Of a stretch of 64,000 nt of DNA, positions 34,301 to 43,890 are shown piece after piece; position 1 is the stretch's first letter; every line of letters starts with the position of its first letter. The notes under the pieces are model-generated. The model worked only from the letters and a program-made list of their open reading frames with translations, ran no database searches and had not been told where the DNA came from. Source of the stretch: Paenibacillus sp. sptzw28. Its GTDB lineage: Bacteria; Bacillota; Bacilli; Paenibacillales; Paenibacillaceae. Location: assembly GCF_019550795.1 (NCBI RefSeq), contig NZ_CP080545.1, forward strand, positions 4,870,001-4,934,000, written 5' to 3'. The position numbers and the translations under genes are program-made.

Positions 34301-35287
34301 TCAACCCGGAAGAAGAAATCCCATCCGTTCCTTCACATCGCGCAGCGTTCTGTTCGCTTTCTCCGATACCTCATCAGCGCCTTGCTTCAAGATATCGTGA
34401 ATCGCTCCCGAGCTTCGAATCTCCGCATATTTGTGCTGCAAAGGCTCCAGAGTCGCTACGACATGCTCCGCAAGATCCTTCTTAAACGCTCCATAGCCCT
34501 GCCCTTCGTAACGCGTTTCAATTTCGCTCAGCGTGACGCCCGCACAGTGAGCATATATACTCATCAAATTGCTCACCTCCGGCTTCTCCGCCGGATTGTA
34601 TTTCACTTCACGGCCTGAATCCGTTGTCGCTCTGCTGAGTTTTTTGCGAATCACATCCGGCGGATCAAGCAGTGCGATATAGCTGCCTGGATTCGGATTG
34701 CTTTTGCTCATTTTTTTCGATGCGTCATCAAGCGACATGATTCGCGCTCCGACCTTCGGGATATAAGGATCGGGAATCGTAAAATAATCGCCGTAGCGGG
34801 AATTAAACCGCTGCGCAAGATCGCGTGTCAGCTCCAAATGCTGCTTCTGGTCGTCTCCGACCGGTATCAGATCCGCGTTATAAAGTAATATGTCGGCTGC
34901 CATTAACGCAGGATAGACAAACAATCCGGCACCGACCGAATCTTTACCCGCCGATTTGTCTTTAAACTGCGTCATTCGCTCCAGCTCTCCGATATAAGTG
35001 AGCGTCGTCAGCAACCATCCCAGCTCGGCATGAGCGGAAACGTGGGATTGCGCGAAAATGCTCGCTTTTGTCGGATCGATGCCGGCAGCGACAAACAGCG
35101 ATGCCACCGATTCCGTCTGCTCGCGCAGTGCTGCCGGCTCCTGCGGCACCGTAATGGCGTGCAGATCGACGACCATGAAGAAGCATTCGTGGGTTTCCTG
35201 CAGCTTTACGAAGTTTTGCATTGCTCCGATGTAGTTACCGAGCGTCAGCTGCCCGCTCGGTTGAATGCCCGAAAGAACTCGCGGCAT
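34301..35287 (-). CDS. tryptophanyl-tRNA synthetase TrpS
   Basis: TrpS charges tRNA-Trp in the cytosol. The 328-residue class I synthetase has the HIGH-equivalent PSGQLTLGNYIGA (residues 10-22) and KMSKS at 192-196. VGDDQKQHLELTRDLA is the tryptophan-specific block. Length is normal for bacterial TrpS. It is preceded by a T-box leader on the same strand, so transcription should rise when tRNA-Trp is uncharged. Confidence 0.96.
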   Translation of the reverse strand: MPRVLSGIQPSGQLTLGNYIGAMQNFVKLQETHECFFMVVDLHAITVPQEPAALREQTESVASLFVAAGIDPTKASIFAQSHVSAHAELGWLLTTLTYIGELERMTQFKDKSAGKDSVGAGLFVYPALMAADILLYNADLIPVGDDQKQHLELTRDLAQRFNSRYGDYFTIPDPYIPKVGARIMSLDDASKKMSKSNPNPGSYIALLDPPDVIRKKLSRATTDSGREVKYNPAEKPEVSNLMSIYAHCAGVTLSEIETRYEGQGYGAFKKDLAEHVVATLEPLQHKYAEIRSSGAIHDILKQGADEVSEKANRTLRDVKERMGFLLPG

Positions 35288-35324
35288 AGTTATATCCTCC
35301 CTTACTCGCTTTTATCGTTATTTT

Positions 35325-35600
35325 CGAACGCAAAAAGGCCCTTCGCCGAAAGGGACGAAGGACCGTGGTGCCACCCTAATTTGCCCGCCTAACTGCACTG
35401 AATAAGCGCGTTCGACAAGCCTTCATGTTCCATAACGCGGAACGAAACGGAGATGCATACGGACGATCGTACGCTCGCTTTCCTCATCTCGGCTCCAGGA
35501 CCCATTCGGCATCGGACACTTGCTCCGGTTCGCACCAACCACCGGCTCTCTGAAAGCGTACATCCGCGCTTACTTGTTCCCTTCATTGCAGTTATGAAGA
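35325..35600 (-). promoter_or_regulatory. T-box riboswitch, trpS leader
   Basis: On the minus strand the T-box sequence AGGGTGGCACCACGG is followed by the stem GGTCCTTCG/CGAAGGGCC and five T. Upstream, the Stem I region includes a GGGAACAAGTA box and the internal loop GAATGGGTCC, in which TGG at 35502-35504 is a likely specifier for Trp. Uncharged tRNA-Trp should stabilise antitermination. The trpS start is at 35287. Confidence 0.92.
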
Positions 35601-35639
35601 TTATACCTCTCGGGGGGGAATTGTCAAGTAGGGGTATAC

Positions 35640-36045
35640 GCCCCCCTTGAAGCTCCCATTACCCTCCCGTTGACCATCTCTCCTTCCACTTCCACTTTTA
35701 CTTTTGCTTCCCCCCTAATTCCCCCGGAGGGGGACCCCTAAGGCCCCGGCCCTCTGGACACCCGGAAAGTAACACGTGGGATGTACAGAGACAGCCCCTG
35801 CGTGAGCGCGTTCGCGGATCCGCTTTCGTCCCTCACGGGACACGCTTGACAATTTGGCCCACCCGTTCGCCCTGGTGTCCCTTGCGGGACTTGAATAACG
35901 TTGGCGCCACAGACAGCCTCTCTGGCCGATGCAGTAGCACCAGTGATACTATTTGCACGCTCGGCCTTCGCTCGGGCCAAGCTGCCTCAGGGGACTTTAG
36001 GAGGACTCAATAAAAATTGTCGCCAATGGTTGTCCTGTAGACGCA
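35640..36045. other. unexplained GC-rich, hairpin-dense segment
   Basis: This 400-base stretch has no convincing gene. CCCCCGGAGGGGG is a GC hairpin; two tandem degenerate modules, GTCCCTCACGGGACACGCTT at 35828 and GTCCCTTGCGGGACTTGAAT at 35877, each begin with a GTCCC-N4-GGGAC hairpin. GGCC-TTCGCTC-GGGCC follows. Composition and skew differ from neighbours. It could be a structured RNA, a remnant mobile element end or a repeated intergenic element. The direction of any transcript is unclear. Confidence 0.5.
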
Positions 36046-36099
36046 TCAATGAGCATAACCTATACTAATTTAGATGCTAGTAGAGAGGAGTTTATACGG

Positions 36100-37134
36100 T
36101 TGAATATCGTTTACCGTCTGGGAACACCGCTGCTCGCCGTAGGGTGTCTTGTTATGTTGGCCCGTATTTTAACCGCTGGCGGCTTTACCGATCTTATTCT
36201 GGCCAGCCCGTCCCTTCAATCCTTCAAAATACTTTTTATCAGCATCATATTAGAGGCATTTCCCTTTATTCTTCTCGGCGTGCTTGTTTCCGCCCTGCTG
36301 CAAGTATTCGTCTCCGATACTGTCATCGCGAGGCTTACACCGAAAAATCCGGTCGTGGGCGTTCTGTTCGGAAGTTTGCTCGGACTGCTGCTGCCGCTGT
36401 GCGAATGCGGAATGATTCCGGTCGTACGCCGGTTGATCCGCAAAGGAATGCCGGCCTACATCGGGATTGTCTTCATCTTCGCCGGACCCATTGTCAATCC
36501 AGTCGTATTCGCATCTACCTACACCGCATTCAGATCGCAGCCGATGATGGCTTACGCCAGAATGGGACTCGCCTTGGCTGTCTGCATTATGCTTGGCTTG
36601 CTGCTCTACCGCTTCATGAAAAAGAGCCCCTTGAAGCTGGAAACACCTTCGGCGGCGTCCGGTCCGAGTATACATGCTGCCAGGCACAGCCATGGCGACA
36701 ATCGCAGCTCGAGCAGCTGGCGCGGACGTGTCCGGGCTACGCTGGCCCACGCTTCGGATGAATTTTTCGATATCGGTAAATATTTGATTATCGGCTCGCT
36801 TCTTACGGCTCTCGTCCAAACGGTGCTGGACCGAAGCTTGCTGACATCGCTCAGCGATCAGCCTTTGACAGCCAACATTTTCATGATGGGCTTTGCTTTC
36901 GCGATTTCGCTTTGTTCCACCTCGGATGCGTTCGTCGCCTCTTCATTTAACGGGATTTTCGGCTCTGGCCCACTTCTTGCTTTTCTCGTATTCGGACCGA
37001 TGGTCGATCTGAAAAGCACGCTTATGCTGCTTTCCTCGTTCAGAGTTAAAGTGGTCGTTGCCGTCATTGCATTCTTATTTGCAGCGATCCTCATTGGATC
37101 GATGATTGCGGATAAGCTCCTCTTTAGCTCATAA
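36100..37134 (+). CDS. permease of the YraQ/YcgR (DUF318) family
   Basis: This 344-residue protein has about eight helices. The CECGMIPVVRRLIRKGMP block in the first half and ISLCSTSDAFVASSF in the second are the paired DUF318 signatures; each holds Cys or Ser/Asp residues in a membrane helix. The TTG start at 36100 has GAGGAG 9 bases upstream; 36049 has none. It pairs with the YcgQ-like gene. In Bacillus such pairs have been tied to zinc-responsive control, but I see no Zur-like operator here. Substrate unknown. Confidence 0.85.
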   Translation: MNIVYRLGTPLLAVGCLVMLARILTAGGFTDLILASPSLQSFKILFISIILEAFPFILLGVLVSALLQVFVSDTVIARLTPKNPVVGVLFGSLLGLLLPLCECGMIPVVRRLIRKGMPAYIGIVFIFAGPIVNPVVFASTYTAFRSQPMMAYARMGLALAVCIMLGLLLYRFMKKSPLKLETPSAASGPSIHAARHSHGDNRSSSSWRGRVRATLAHASDEFFDIGKYLIIGSLLTALVQTVLDRSLLTSLSDQPLTANIFMMGFAFAISLCSTSDAFVASSFNGIFGSGPLLAFLVFGPMVDLKSTLMLLSSFRVKVVVAVIAFLFAAILIGSMIADKLLFSS

Positions 37135-37177
37135 TGCCGGATAAAGGCTACACTTCTTCATGAAAGGAATCGTGCTG

Positions 37178-38083
37178 ATGTCAACCGACGACCGGAGAAG
37201 GCTGATCCATCATCTGCTGCGCGCTGCCGTGATGAGCGGATTCGCCGTTTATATTGTCTACCTCGTTCGTACCGACAGCTTATCGCTTTATATCGCTCCG
37301 CGCATGGAATTATATGTGAAGCTTTCTGCCATCGGGCTCTATGCGACCGCGATTTATCAAGTCTATGCCGCATTCAGGGTATGGATGGGCTATGAGGCCG
37401 CAGAATGCGATTGCAACCATGAGCCCTCACCATCACTAGCCAAAAACACGCTTATTTACGGGCTGTTCGTGCTTCCATTGGCCCTCGGTTTCCTCCTGCC
37501 GGAAAGCACACTCGGGAGCTCGCTTGCAGCGAAGAAAGGGGTGAGCTTCTCCGGCTCGGGAAAGACGGTGCCGGCCGCGGCCGCCGGAACGGGAATAAGT
37601 GGGCAGAGCGAGCCCGCTGCGGATAGCCGGAAGAACCTTGACGAATTGTTCCCTGCGGATGAATATACGGCGGCGCATGCGAAGCTTGGCAAGCAGTTGT
37701 ATAAGCAGGATACTATCGAAGTGCCGGATGAGCGGTATATTGAGACGTTGACGACGCTTGACTTGTACCGCCGTAATTTTGTCGGTAAAACGGTTGAGAT
37801 CAGCGGGTTTGTGTACAGACAGAACGGGATGAAGAAAAGCGAGTTTGCCGTAAGCCGCTTCGCGATGAACTGCTGCTCGGCGGATTCCGTACCATACGGC
37901 CTTATGGTCGACTACCCGCGCGCGCCTCTTTATAAGAACGATGTCTGGCTTAAAGTACGGGGAACGGTTACGGAAAGCACGTTCGACGGCAACCCGATTA
38001 TCCTGCTTAAAGCACGGCAAATTCAAGTCATTGAAATGCCGGACACTCCCTACGTTTACCCCGATTACAATTTTGGCTCGTAA
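37178..38083 (+). CDS. YcgQ-like (TIGR03943/DUF1980) protein
   Basis: This 301-residue protein has two pairs of N-terminal helices and a soluble C-terminal domain with EISGFVYRQNG and FAVSRFAMNCCSADSVPYGL, the TIGR03943 signature that includes a Cys pair. It follows the YraQ-type permease by 43 bases and is its conserved partner. AAAGGA precedes ATG 37178. The pair probably forms a two-subunit transporter or metal-related export system, inferred from family context. Confidence 0.85.
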   Translation: MSTDDRRRLIHHLLRAAVMSGFAVYIVYLVRTDSLSLYIAPRMELYVKLSAIGLYATAIYQVYAAFRVWMGYEAAECDCNHEPSPSLAKNTLIYGLFVLPLALGFLLPESTLGSSLAAKKGVSFSGSGKTVPAAAAGTGISGQSEPAADSRKNLDELFPADEYTAAHAKLGKQLYKQDTIEVPDERYIETLTTLDLYRRNFVGKTVEISGFVYRQNGMKKSEFAVSRFAMNCCSADSVPYGLMVDYPRAPLYKNDVWLKVRGTVTESTFDGNPIILLKARQIQVIEMPDTPYVYPDYNFGS

Positions 38084-38192
38084 AAATAAAACTGGAAATT
38101 ATTTCAGGACTTCTTATGAATTCCATATTGTATAAAAGGTTCCAACAGGAACAATAATAAGGGCCAAGACAAATGTAAGGGGGTGAAATACG

Positions 38193-38417
38193 ATGGCAGG
38201 ACAATCCCGCAACAGCAATCAGCTGGTCGTACCTCAGGCAAGCGCGGCTCTTGAGCAAATGAAGTTCGAAGTAGCACAAGAGTTAGGCATTCAAATTCCT
38301 CAAGACGGTTACTACGGCAACATGGCAACTCGCGATGCAGGCGCACTTGGGGGCTATATTACCCGTAAGCTCGTTCAAATAGCGGAGCAGCAGCTAGCAG
38401 GCCGATTCACCCGCTAA
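38193..38417 (+). CDS. alpha/beta-type small acid-soluble spore protein
   Basis: This 74-residue SASP differs from the 33713 copy at only about a dozen residues; it includes the same QLVVPQASAAL and KFEVAQELGIQIPQDGYYGN blocks. AAGGGGGTGA precedes ATG 38193. It is a second, separately transcribed gene for spore DNA protection. Its reading orientation is opposite to the other copy. Confidence 0.95.
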   Translation: MAGQSRNSNQLVVPQASAALEQMKFEVAQELGIQIPQDGYYGNMATRDAGALGGYITRKLVQIAEQQLAGRFTR

Positions 38418-38428
38418 TATGAAATACA

Positions 38429-38467
38429 AAAAATGCTGCCGCGCGAACGGGCAGCATTTTTCTTTTG
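38429..38467 (+). terminator. rho-independent terminator for SASP gene
   Basis: AAAAATGCTGCC/GGCAGCATTTTT, a 12-bp stem with a TCTTTT tail, lies 12 bases past the stop. Confidence 0.88.
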
Positions 38468-38486
38468 TCAATGGACGGTTATCGCG

Positions 38487-38897
38487 TTAGAGGCTATCCC
38501 TCAAGGCCTGCTGCGAATACTTGGGCTGGTAGCGGAACATCCCGTTAGCCAAATTATAATTGGATTCGAAGAGTATGCTGGCCGACCAGGCGCCTGAGCT
38601 TGAACGTACGGAAAAATCATATAATATTTCTCCATGCGTCCAATTGCGTTTGAGCTTAAGCGAATCGATCGCCATTTGGCGAAAGGCCTGTACCTGAGAG
38701 ACGGTCATCCCCTGTTCCGATTGACCGATCTCCCCATTTTTGCTTTCAATGGGATTGTGCCGAACCCCGTATTTACCGACTGCATTGTTACGAATATGTA
38801 TAATGACGGTACCCGCTACAGCGTGAACAAGCTCCTCTTCCAGCTGCCTAAAAACAAAATCCACTTGCCGTGCCAATGACATCGTCTCCAAATTCAT
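38487..38897 (-). CDS. hypothetical protein, 136 aa
   Basis: The product starts MNLETMSLARQVDFVFRQLE, runs through VIIHIRNNAVGKYGVRHNPIE, and has a VSQVQAFRQMAIDSLKLKRN helix. There is no signal peptide or membrane helix. I do not recognise it; it has the look of a conserved Paenibacillus protein. GAGGCGGGG precedes ATG 38897. It is divergent from the MCP gene. Confidence 0.7.
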   Translation of the reverse strand: MNLETMSLARQVDFVFRQLEEELVHAVAGTVIIHIRNNAVGKYGVRHNPIESKNGEIGQSEQGMTVSQVQAFRQMAIDSLKLKRNWTHGEILYDFSVRSSSGAWSASILFESNYNLANGMFRYQPKYSQQALRDSL

Positions 38898-39148
38898 TTT
38901 AACCCCGCCTCCTGCCACACATTTTTTCTTGAAGTTTCCAACTGATGCTTCAGGCCCATTATATGACAGCCTTGTAGTTCATTCAACATATTTTTTTACA
39001 AAAACCTTACAGTAAAGTAGCACTTTCGACTTCTATTACGTTAATCAACTCCTTCTTTCGACTTGATACGATAGTAATAGACGAATATAGACAAAAGTTC
39101 CAGCGGTGCTATAATAAGATTATTCCAATAAAAGGGGAGCTTACCACG

Positions 39149-40408
39149 ATGCAATGGTTTAATTCCTTATCGATACGCAATAAGCTTCTGCTCGGCTGCT
39201 ATGCCATTGTCGGTATTTTCTCGATCGCACTTCTCCTTGGCTTGATTGCCACCGGCGGCAGCATGCTTCTCGGTTTCATCATCATCGCAATTGCGGCTGC
39301 GATAACCTTTCCTCTTGTTCGCGTAATTGAGAGAGCGCTTACATCTTCAATTGACGAGATGAGTTCGATCGCTTTCAGTATCGCAAAGGGCGATTTCACC
39401 CAGAAGGTGGATATTTCATCTTCCGCATCGCTCGGTGAGCTGGGATACTCCTTTAACAGTATGGTTGACAAGCTTCGCGATATTTTGAAGGAAACGTCGA
39501 ATATCGCCCGCATCGTGAACGATACAAGCAGAAGCATTTTTGAAAAAAACAATAATTTGAAATTGGTCATGGAGCAAGCAGCCCTCTCGGCAGGAGAGCT
39601 GGCAACCGGCGCCAATCAGATCTCTGAAGATGTCGGCGAAATGGCCGAGTCAATTCGGGAAATCGAAGATAAAGTTGAGGCTTATGCCCGTTCGACTACA
39701 GAGATGAACCAACTGTCGGAGCAAACGCTTGGACTCGTGGAGAAAGGCCGGCAATCGGTTGAAAGCCAGTCCGCCGGCATGCAGCGAAATGTGGAGGCCA
39801 CCTCGAATGTGGCCGCTACAATTGAGGATTTGGCGCGTAAGGCCGAGGGAATCTCTGTGATTACGCGAACGATCTCGGATTTGGCCGAGCAGACTAACCT
39901 GCTGTCACTGAACGCTTCAATTGAAGCGGCGCGGGCCGGCGATCACGGTAAAGGGTTTGCCGTAGTCGCCCAGGAAGTGCGCAAGCTTGCCGAGGAATCG
40001 ACCTCTTCGACCAAAGAGGTATTTACTTTGGTTCGCGGCATCGTCAGCGGAGTTAATGAAGCTATAGATAACATCAAGATCAATGAAGAGGTTGTTCAGC
40101 TGCAAAACCAGCTCCTTCGCGAATCGGAGCACATTTTCTCCGAGCTTGTAGCAAGCGTTAATTTTATTACGAAACAGATTTACCAGTTCTCAAACGAAAG
40201 TAACCAGATGCTCGAGAGCAGCCGTAAAATCTCTGCAGCCATCCAAAACATCTCGGCAATTACTGAGGAGTCCGCCGCGGGCACCGGGCAGGTATCTGCT
40301 TCGATGAATGAGCATATCGGGTCAGTGCAGGCAGTCGTCGAGGAGACGGAGAAAATGCAGCAGGTCGTCTCGCAGCTTCAGCGGACTATTTCGATTTTTA
40401 AAGTGTAA
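39149..40408 (+). CDS. methyl-accepting chemotaxis protein without extracellular domain
   Basis: This 419-residue protein has two adjacent membrane helices (residues 13-34 and 37-58) joined by only a few residues, so it lacks the usual ligand-binding ectodomain. A HAMP domain follows (about 59-112), then the signalling domain, whose hairpin tip [20 protein letters not shown] is unmistakable. It should sense something inside the cell or within the membrane and signal to CheA/CheW at the poles. AAAAGGGGAG precedes ATG 39149. Confidence 0.92.
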   Translation: MQWFNSLSIRNKLLLGCYAIVGIFSIALLLGLIATGGSMLLGFIIIAIAAAITFPLVRVIERALTSSIDEMSSIAFSIAKGDFTQKVDISSSASLGELGYSFNSMVDKLRDILKETSNIARIVNDTSRSIFEKNNNLKLVMEQAALSAGELATGANQISEDVGEMAESIREIEDKVEAYARSTTEMNQLSEQTLGLVEKGRQSVESQSAGMQRNVEATSNVAATIEDLARKAEGISVITRTISDLAEQTNLLSLNASIEAARAGDHGKGFAVVAQEVRKLAEESTSSTKEVFTLVRGIVSGVNEAIDNIKINEEVVQLQNQLLRESEHIFSELVASVNFITKQIYQFSNESNQMLESSRKISAAIQNISAITEESAAGTGQVSASMNEHIGSVQAVVEETEKMQQVVSQLQRTISIFKV

Positions 40409-40420
40409 CGTTTAAATGGC

Positions 40421-40457
40421 GCACCCCCTAAGCCTACAGGCTGGGGGGTTCTTTGCG
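40421..40457 (+). terminator. rho-independent terminator for MCP gene
   Basis: GCACCCCC and GGGGGGTT arms enclose AGCCT/AGGCT, followed by TTCTTTG. It lies just downstream of the MCP stop. Confidence 0.75.
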
Positions 40458-40554
40458 TGAGGCTTGTACCAGCAAACGGGAAATTACAATATGCTTCCAC
40501 GCAAGCCGATTCGTTTATATAATCAATACATGAATGATGAGAGGAAGTTGCATT

Positions 40555-41592
40555 ATGACAGAGCAGAATACCATGAAAGCCGTTGGATTAACCCGTTACC
40601 TGCCTATCGGGCATCCGGAAAGTCTGGTAGATATTAATGTGGACAAGCCTGCTGCAGCCGGCCGCGATATTCTGGTAAAAGTACAAGCAATCTCGGTCAA
40701 CCCGATCGATACCAAGGTCCGTGCTCCGAAAGACCAGACGGAACAGGTCCCTCGAATACTGGGCTGGGATGTTTGCGGCATTGTGGAACAGGCGGGCGAG
40801 GACTGTACACTATTCAAATCCGGAGATGAAGTTTATTACGCAGGTACGATCAATCGTCCCGGCGGTAACAGCCAATACCACGTCGTAGACGAGCGGATTG
40901 TCGGGCATAAACCTAAAGCTTTGGATTATGCCGAAGCAGCCGCTCTCCCGCTTACTGGAATTACTGCCTGGGAAGCGCTGCATGAACGGCTGGGGATTCC
41001 TACTGAGCAGGATGCAAACGAGGGCAAAGCCATTCTTATTATCGGGGCGGCCGGAGGGGTAGGCTCGATTGCCACTCAGCTGGCCAGTCAAGCCGGACTG
41101 ACTGTTATCGGGACAGCTTCTCGTTCTGAGACCGCCGAATGGTCCAGGCGGCACGGTTCCACTTATCTCATCAATCATTACCAGCCGTTTATGCCGCAAT
41201 TAATGCAATTCGGTCTTGATTCCGTTCAGTATATCCTCTGCTTGAATGCCACGGAGCAGCATTGGACACATATGGCGGAGGTTATTTCCCCACAGGGGAA
41301 AATATGCTCTATAGTGGATGCGAAGGACCCGCTTAACCTGAATGTTTTAAAAAGCAAAAGCGCCTCATTCGTATGGGAGTTCATGTTTACAAAAGCGATG
41401 TATAAAACTGCCGACATGATTGAGCAGCATCATATTCTGAACCGTATTGCGGAGCTTGTCGACTCCGGCGACATCGAAACTACAATGACCGAAAGGCTTG
41501 CTCCGATTAATGCAGCCAACCTGCGCCTGGCTCATGCAAAGATAGAAGAAGGCGCAACGATTGGAAAAATCGTACTCGAAAACTGGGATTAA
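40555..41592 (+). CDS. zinc-type alcohol dehydrogenase-like / quinone oxidoreductase
   Basis: This 345-residue MDR-superfamily protein has an N-terminal GroES-like domain (SVNPIDTKVRAP near 46, ILGWDVCGIVEQAG) and the Rossmann motif IIGAAGGVGSIATQLASQAG at about 162-182. It lacks the structural-zinc Cys cluster, so it is probably a zinc-free NADPH quinone/enone reductase. AGAGGAAG precedes ATG 40555. Substrate unknown; monocistronic with its own terminator. Confidence 0.87.
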   Translation: MTEQNTMKAVGLTRYLPIGHPESLVDINVDKPAAAGRDILVKVQAISVNPIDTKVRAPKDQTEQVPRILGWDVCGIVEQAGEDCTLFKSGDEVYYAGTINRPGGNSQYHVVDERIVGHKPKALDYAEAAALPLTGITAWEALHERLGIPTEQDANEGKAILIIGAAGGVGSIATQLASQAGLTVIGTASRSETAEWSRRHGSTYLINHYQPFMPQLMQFGLDSVQYILCLNATEQHWTHMAEVISPQGKICSIVDAKDPLNLNVLKSKSASFVWEFMFTKAMYKTADMIEQHHILNRIAELVDSGDIETTMTERLAPINAANLRLAHAKIEEGATIGKIVLENWD

Positions 41593-41599
41593 CAAATGA

Positions 41600-41652
41600 C
41601 AAGCACCTTCAAGCGCCGGTTGTCGAGGCTCCATGAGGGTGCTTGCTTTTTT
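41600..41652 (+). terminator. rho-independent terminator
   Basis: CAAGCACC pairs with GGGTGCTTG, with inner imperfect pairing, followed by CTTTTTT. It separates convergent ADH and esterase genes. Confidence 0.78.
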
Positions 41653-41659
41653 AGGGCCC

Positions 41660-42622
41660 TTAATAATTCCCGAGAAAAAATTGAATGATCTTATCATGCA
41701 GCCCCGGAAGTCCTTCATGGCCGAAATCCGGAAATATTTCGAGCCTTTTGGGCGCCGTGATTTTATTATATGCGGCAAATTGCGTGGATGGAGGACAGAC
41801 GGTATCCATCAGTCCGACCCCCAGCAGCACGTCGCCTCGGACACGATCGGCCAAATGCTGGATATCGATGTAGCCGAGCTTTGTGAAGATCGCATTCTCC
41901 CTTACATGCTGCGGGTCAAAATGACGGAAATAAGTGCGCAGCTCTGCGTAAGCATCCTTGGCCAAATCCATTTCCCATACGCGGCGGTAATCGCTTAAGA
42001 ACGGATAGACAGGCGCCAGCTTGCGTATCCGAGGCTCAAGTGCGGCGCATGCTATTGTTAATGCCCCCCCCTGGGACCACCCGGTTGCAAATACCTGGCC
42101 GGGATCGACCTCGGGCATACTCATAACGATGGAAGCGAGCTGTGCTGTATCAAGAAATATATGTCGGAATAATAGATTGTCCGGTTCGCCGTCAAGTCCG
42201 CGTATGATATGGCCGTGATGGGTACTGCCAAGTACGCCTCCGATGTCCTGCGACGGCCCCCCTTGACCTCTGCAATCCATGGCGAACACCGAAAACCCCA
42301 GAGAAACGAATGCAAGCCGGTCGCTCCAATCGCCTGCATTGCCCGAGTAACCATGAAACTGAACGACTGCAGGATGCGGCTTATCCGCATGGCGTGGACG
42401 GGCATACTTTACATGGATACGGGCTCCCCGCACGCCGGTGAAGTACAGGTCGAAGCATTCCGCTGCCGGCGTCTGAAAAGCGCTGGGCACTAACTCTACT
42501 TGCGGATCGGTTTCACGCATCTCTTCAAGTGCTCTCGCCCAGTATTGGTCAAAATCGGCGGGACACGGATTAATTCCTGTATACGCTTGCAGTTGAGTAA
42601 GCGGCATATCTATTGTCGGCAT
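41660..42622 (-). CDS. acetylxylan esterase / cephalosporin C deacetylase (CE7)
   Basis: This 320-residue alpha/beta-hydrolase of carbohydrate esterase family 7 removes acetyl groups from xylo-oligosaccharides and cephalosporins. Signatures are FHGYSGN near 89, the RGQGG block at 117 and the nucleophile motif GWSQGG near 184. The catalytic His sits in FPDFGHEGLP. There is no signal peptide, so it is cytosolic. AAGGAG precedes ATG 42622. No xylan genes are next to it. Confidence 0.92.
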   Translation of the reverse strand: MPTIDMPLTQLQAYTGINPCPADFDQYWARALEEMRETDPQVELVPSAFQTPAAECFDLYFTGVRGARIHVKYARPRHADKPHPAVVQFHGYSGNAGDWSDRLAFVSLGFSVFAMDCRGQGGPSQDIGGVLGSTHHGHIIRGLDGEPDNLLFRHIFLDTAQLASIVMSMPEVDPGQVFATGWSQGGALTIACAALEPRIRKLAPVYPFLSDYRRVWEMDLAKDAYAELRTYFRHFDPQHVRENAIFTKLGYIDIQHLADRVRGDVLLGVGLMDTVCPPSTQFAAYNKITAPKRLEIFPDFGHEGLPGLHDKIIQFFLGNY

Positions 42623-42891
42623 GAGGCAGCTCCTTTGTTCTTATATTCAATTACATGTTAATGGTTTACCTGTTAGAGTGTAAAGAAATTTCATTATTTC
42701 TCCCCGCCCAATTCGATGTAATCCCCGCGCCATGCATGAAGGAAATCAGGAAGGGAATAATAATTCAACCAACAATACCATGTTACTCATGAAGAAGCGG
42801 CTAACGCTCTGCACGAACCAACAGAACAGGTGCTCTTCCCGCTTGGGTCTGTGCCTTCCGTGGAGGTGGAGTTAGCGGGAGGGAGTCCGGT

Positions 42892-43821
42892 ATGCAATCG
42901 AACCGCCGCATGCAAAAGGCCGGTATATTGCTGCTTGCGGCATTAACGGCGCTTTGCCCTTCGATAGAATCGGATGCTTGGTATAGTCCTGGCCCTTCCC
43001 CCACACGTAATACCACCAAACAGGCGGCAAGCATGGCACAGCCATCATCACAGCAGGATCTTGCGCGTGAGAAGGAGGCCAGGGAATCCTCGGCATCCTT
43101 CCAGTTATCTCGAAAGCGGAAGCATCATAAAAAACGCCGCCGCGTCCAGGCGATGTCATGGGTATCGCTTCAAAAACGATACCCCGGAACTTTCATCATA
43201 GGCGGCCCGCGGAGTGCCCGAAAAGTAGCGCTGACCTTCGATGATGTGCCCGATCCGCGCTATACGCCGCAGGTGCTGGACATACTGGCCCGATATAAAG
43301 TGAGAGCCACCTTCTTTGTCGTCGGCTCACGCGCTGCCGCTTATCCGTCGATAGTTCGGCGGATGCGCCGGGAAGGCCACATTATCGGTAATCACTCCCT
43401 CAATCACGCGGTTTTTTCACGCATCCCGCTGGGCTCCTTTAAACGTCAAATTGTTCGGACGGATGCGATTCTGCGTCCCCTTGTCGGCTACAGTCCGAAA
43501 CTAGTCCGGCCTCCCTATGGTGAAATCATGCCCAGCCAGATTGAATGGTTAAAGCAAAACGGGTACATCGTAGTAAATTGGGACGTTGACTCAGTCGACT
43601 GGCGCGGTACCGATAGCAGCCATATCCTTGTAAACATCAAGAAGACATTGCAGCCGGGATCCATTATTCTGCAGCATGCCGGCGGGGGAGTCGGCCAGGA
43701 TTTATCAGGCACGGTAAAAGCCTTACCCAAGCTTATCAAGCTGCTTCGAAGCAAAGGGTACCAGATCGTCACGCTGCCCGATCTTCTAAGCAAGCCGGCT
43801 TCGCGCAACAGCAAAGGTTAA
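42892..43821 (+). CDS. polysaccharide deacetylase (NodB domain)
   Basis: This 309-residue exported protein has an N-terminal signal helix (residues 10-22), a basic low-complexity stretch with KHHKKRRR near 78, and a NodB domain from about 110 on. Metal and catalytic residues are Asp117 and Asp118 in TFDDVPD, His168 and His172 in NHSLNH, and RPPYG near 203. It probably deacetylates peptidoglycan or another wall glycan, PdaA-like. GGAGGG precedes ATG 42892. Confidence 0.92.
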   Translation: MQSNRRMQKAGILLLAALTALCPSIESDAWYSPGPSPTRNTTKQAASMAQPSSQQDLAREKEARESSASFQLSRKRKHHKKRRRVQAMSWVSLQKRYPGTFIIGGPRSARKVALTFDDVPDPRYTPQVLDILARYKVRATFFVVGSRAAAYPSIVRRMRREGHIIGNHSLNHAVFSRIPLGSFKRQIVRTDAILRPLVGYSPKLVRPPYGEIMPSQIEWLKQNGYIVVNWDVDSVDWRGTDSSHILVNIKKTLQPGSIILQHAGGGVGQDLSGTVKALPKLIKLLRSKGYQIVTLPDLLSKPASRNSKG

Positions 43822-43822
43822 A

Positions 43823-43860
43823 AGCACAAACGGCGTCCCCGAGGGGACGCCGTTTGTGCT
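43823..43860. terminator. perfect 18-bp bidirectional terminator
   Basis: AGCACAAACGGCGTCCCC pairs perfectly with its complement across a GA loop, between the convergent deacetylase and LysM-3D genes. Confidence 0.85.
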
Positions 43861-43890
43861 GCCGGCTTTCACTTACATGCCTATGTCCAT

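Noticed and set aside
35738-35980. 80-codon minus-strand ORF in the GC segment
   Set aside because: It follows composition bias, lacks a ribosome binding site and crosses the hairpin modules.
36049-36099. Zur-type operator upstream of ycgR/ycgQ pair
   Set aside because: No AT-rich Zur palindrome could be found despite the known zinc link in Bacillus.
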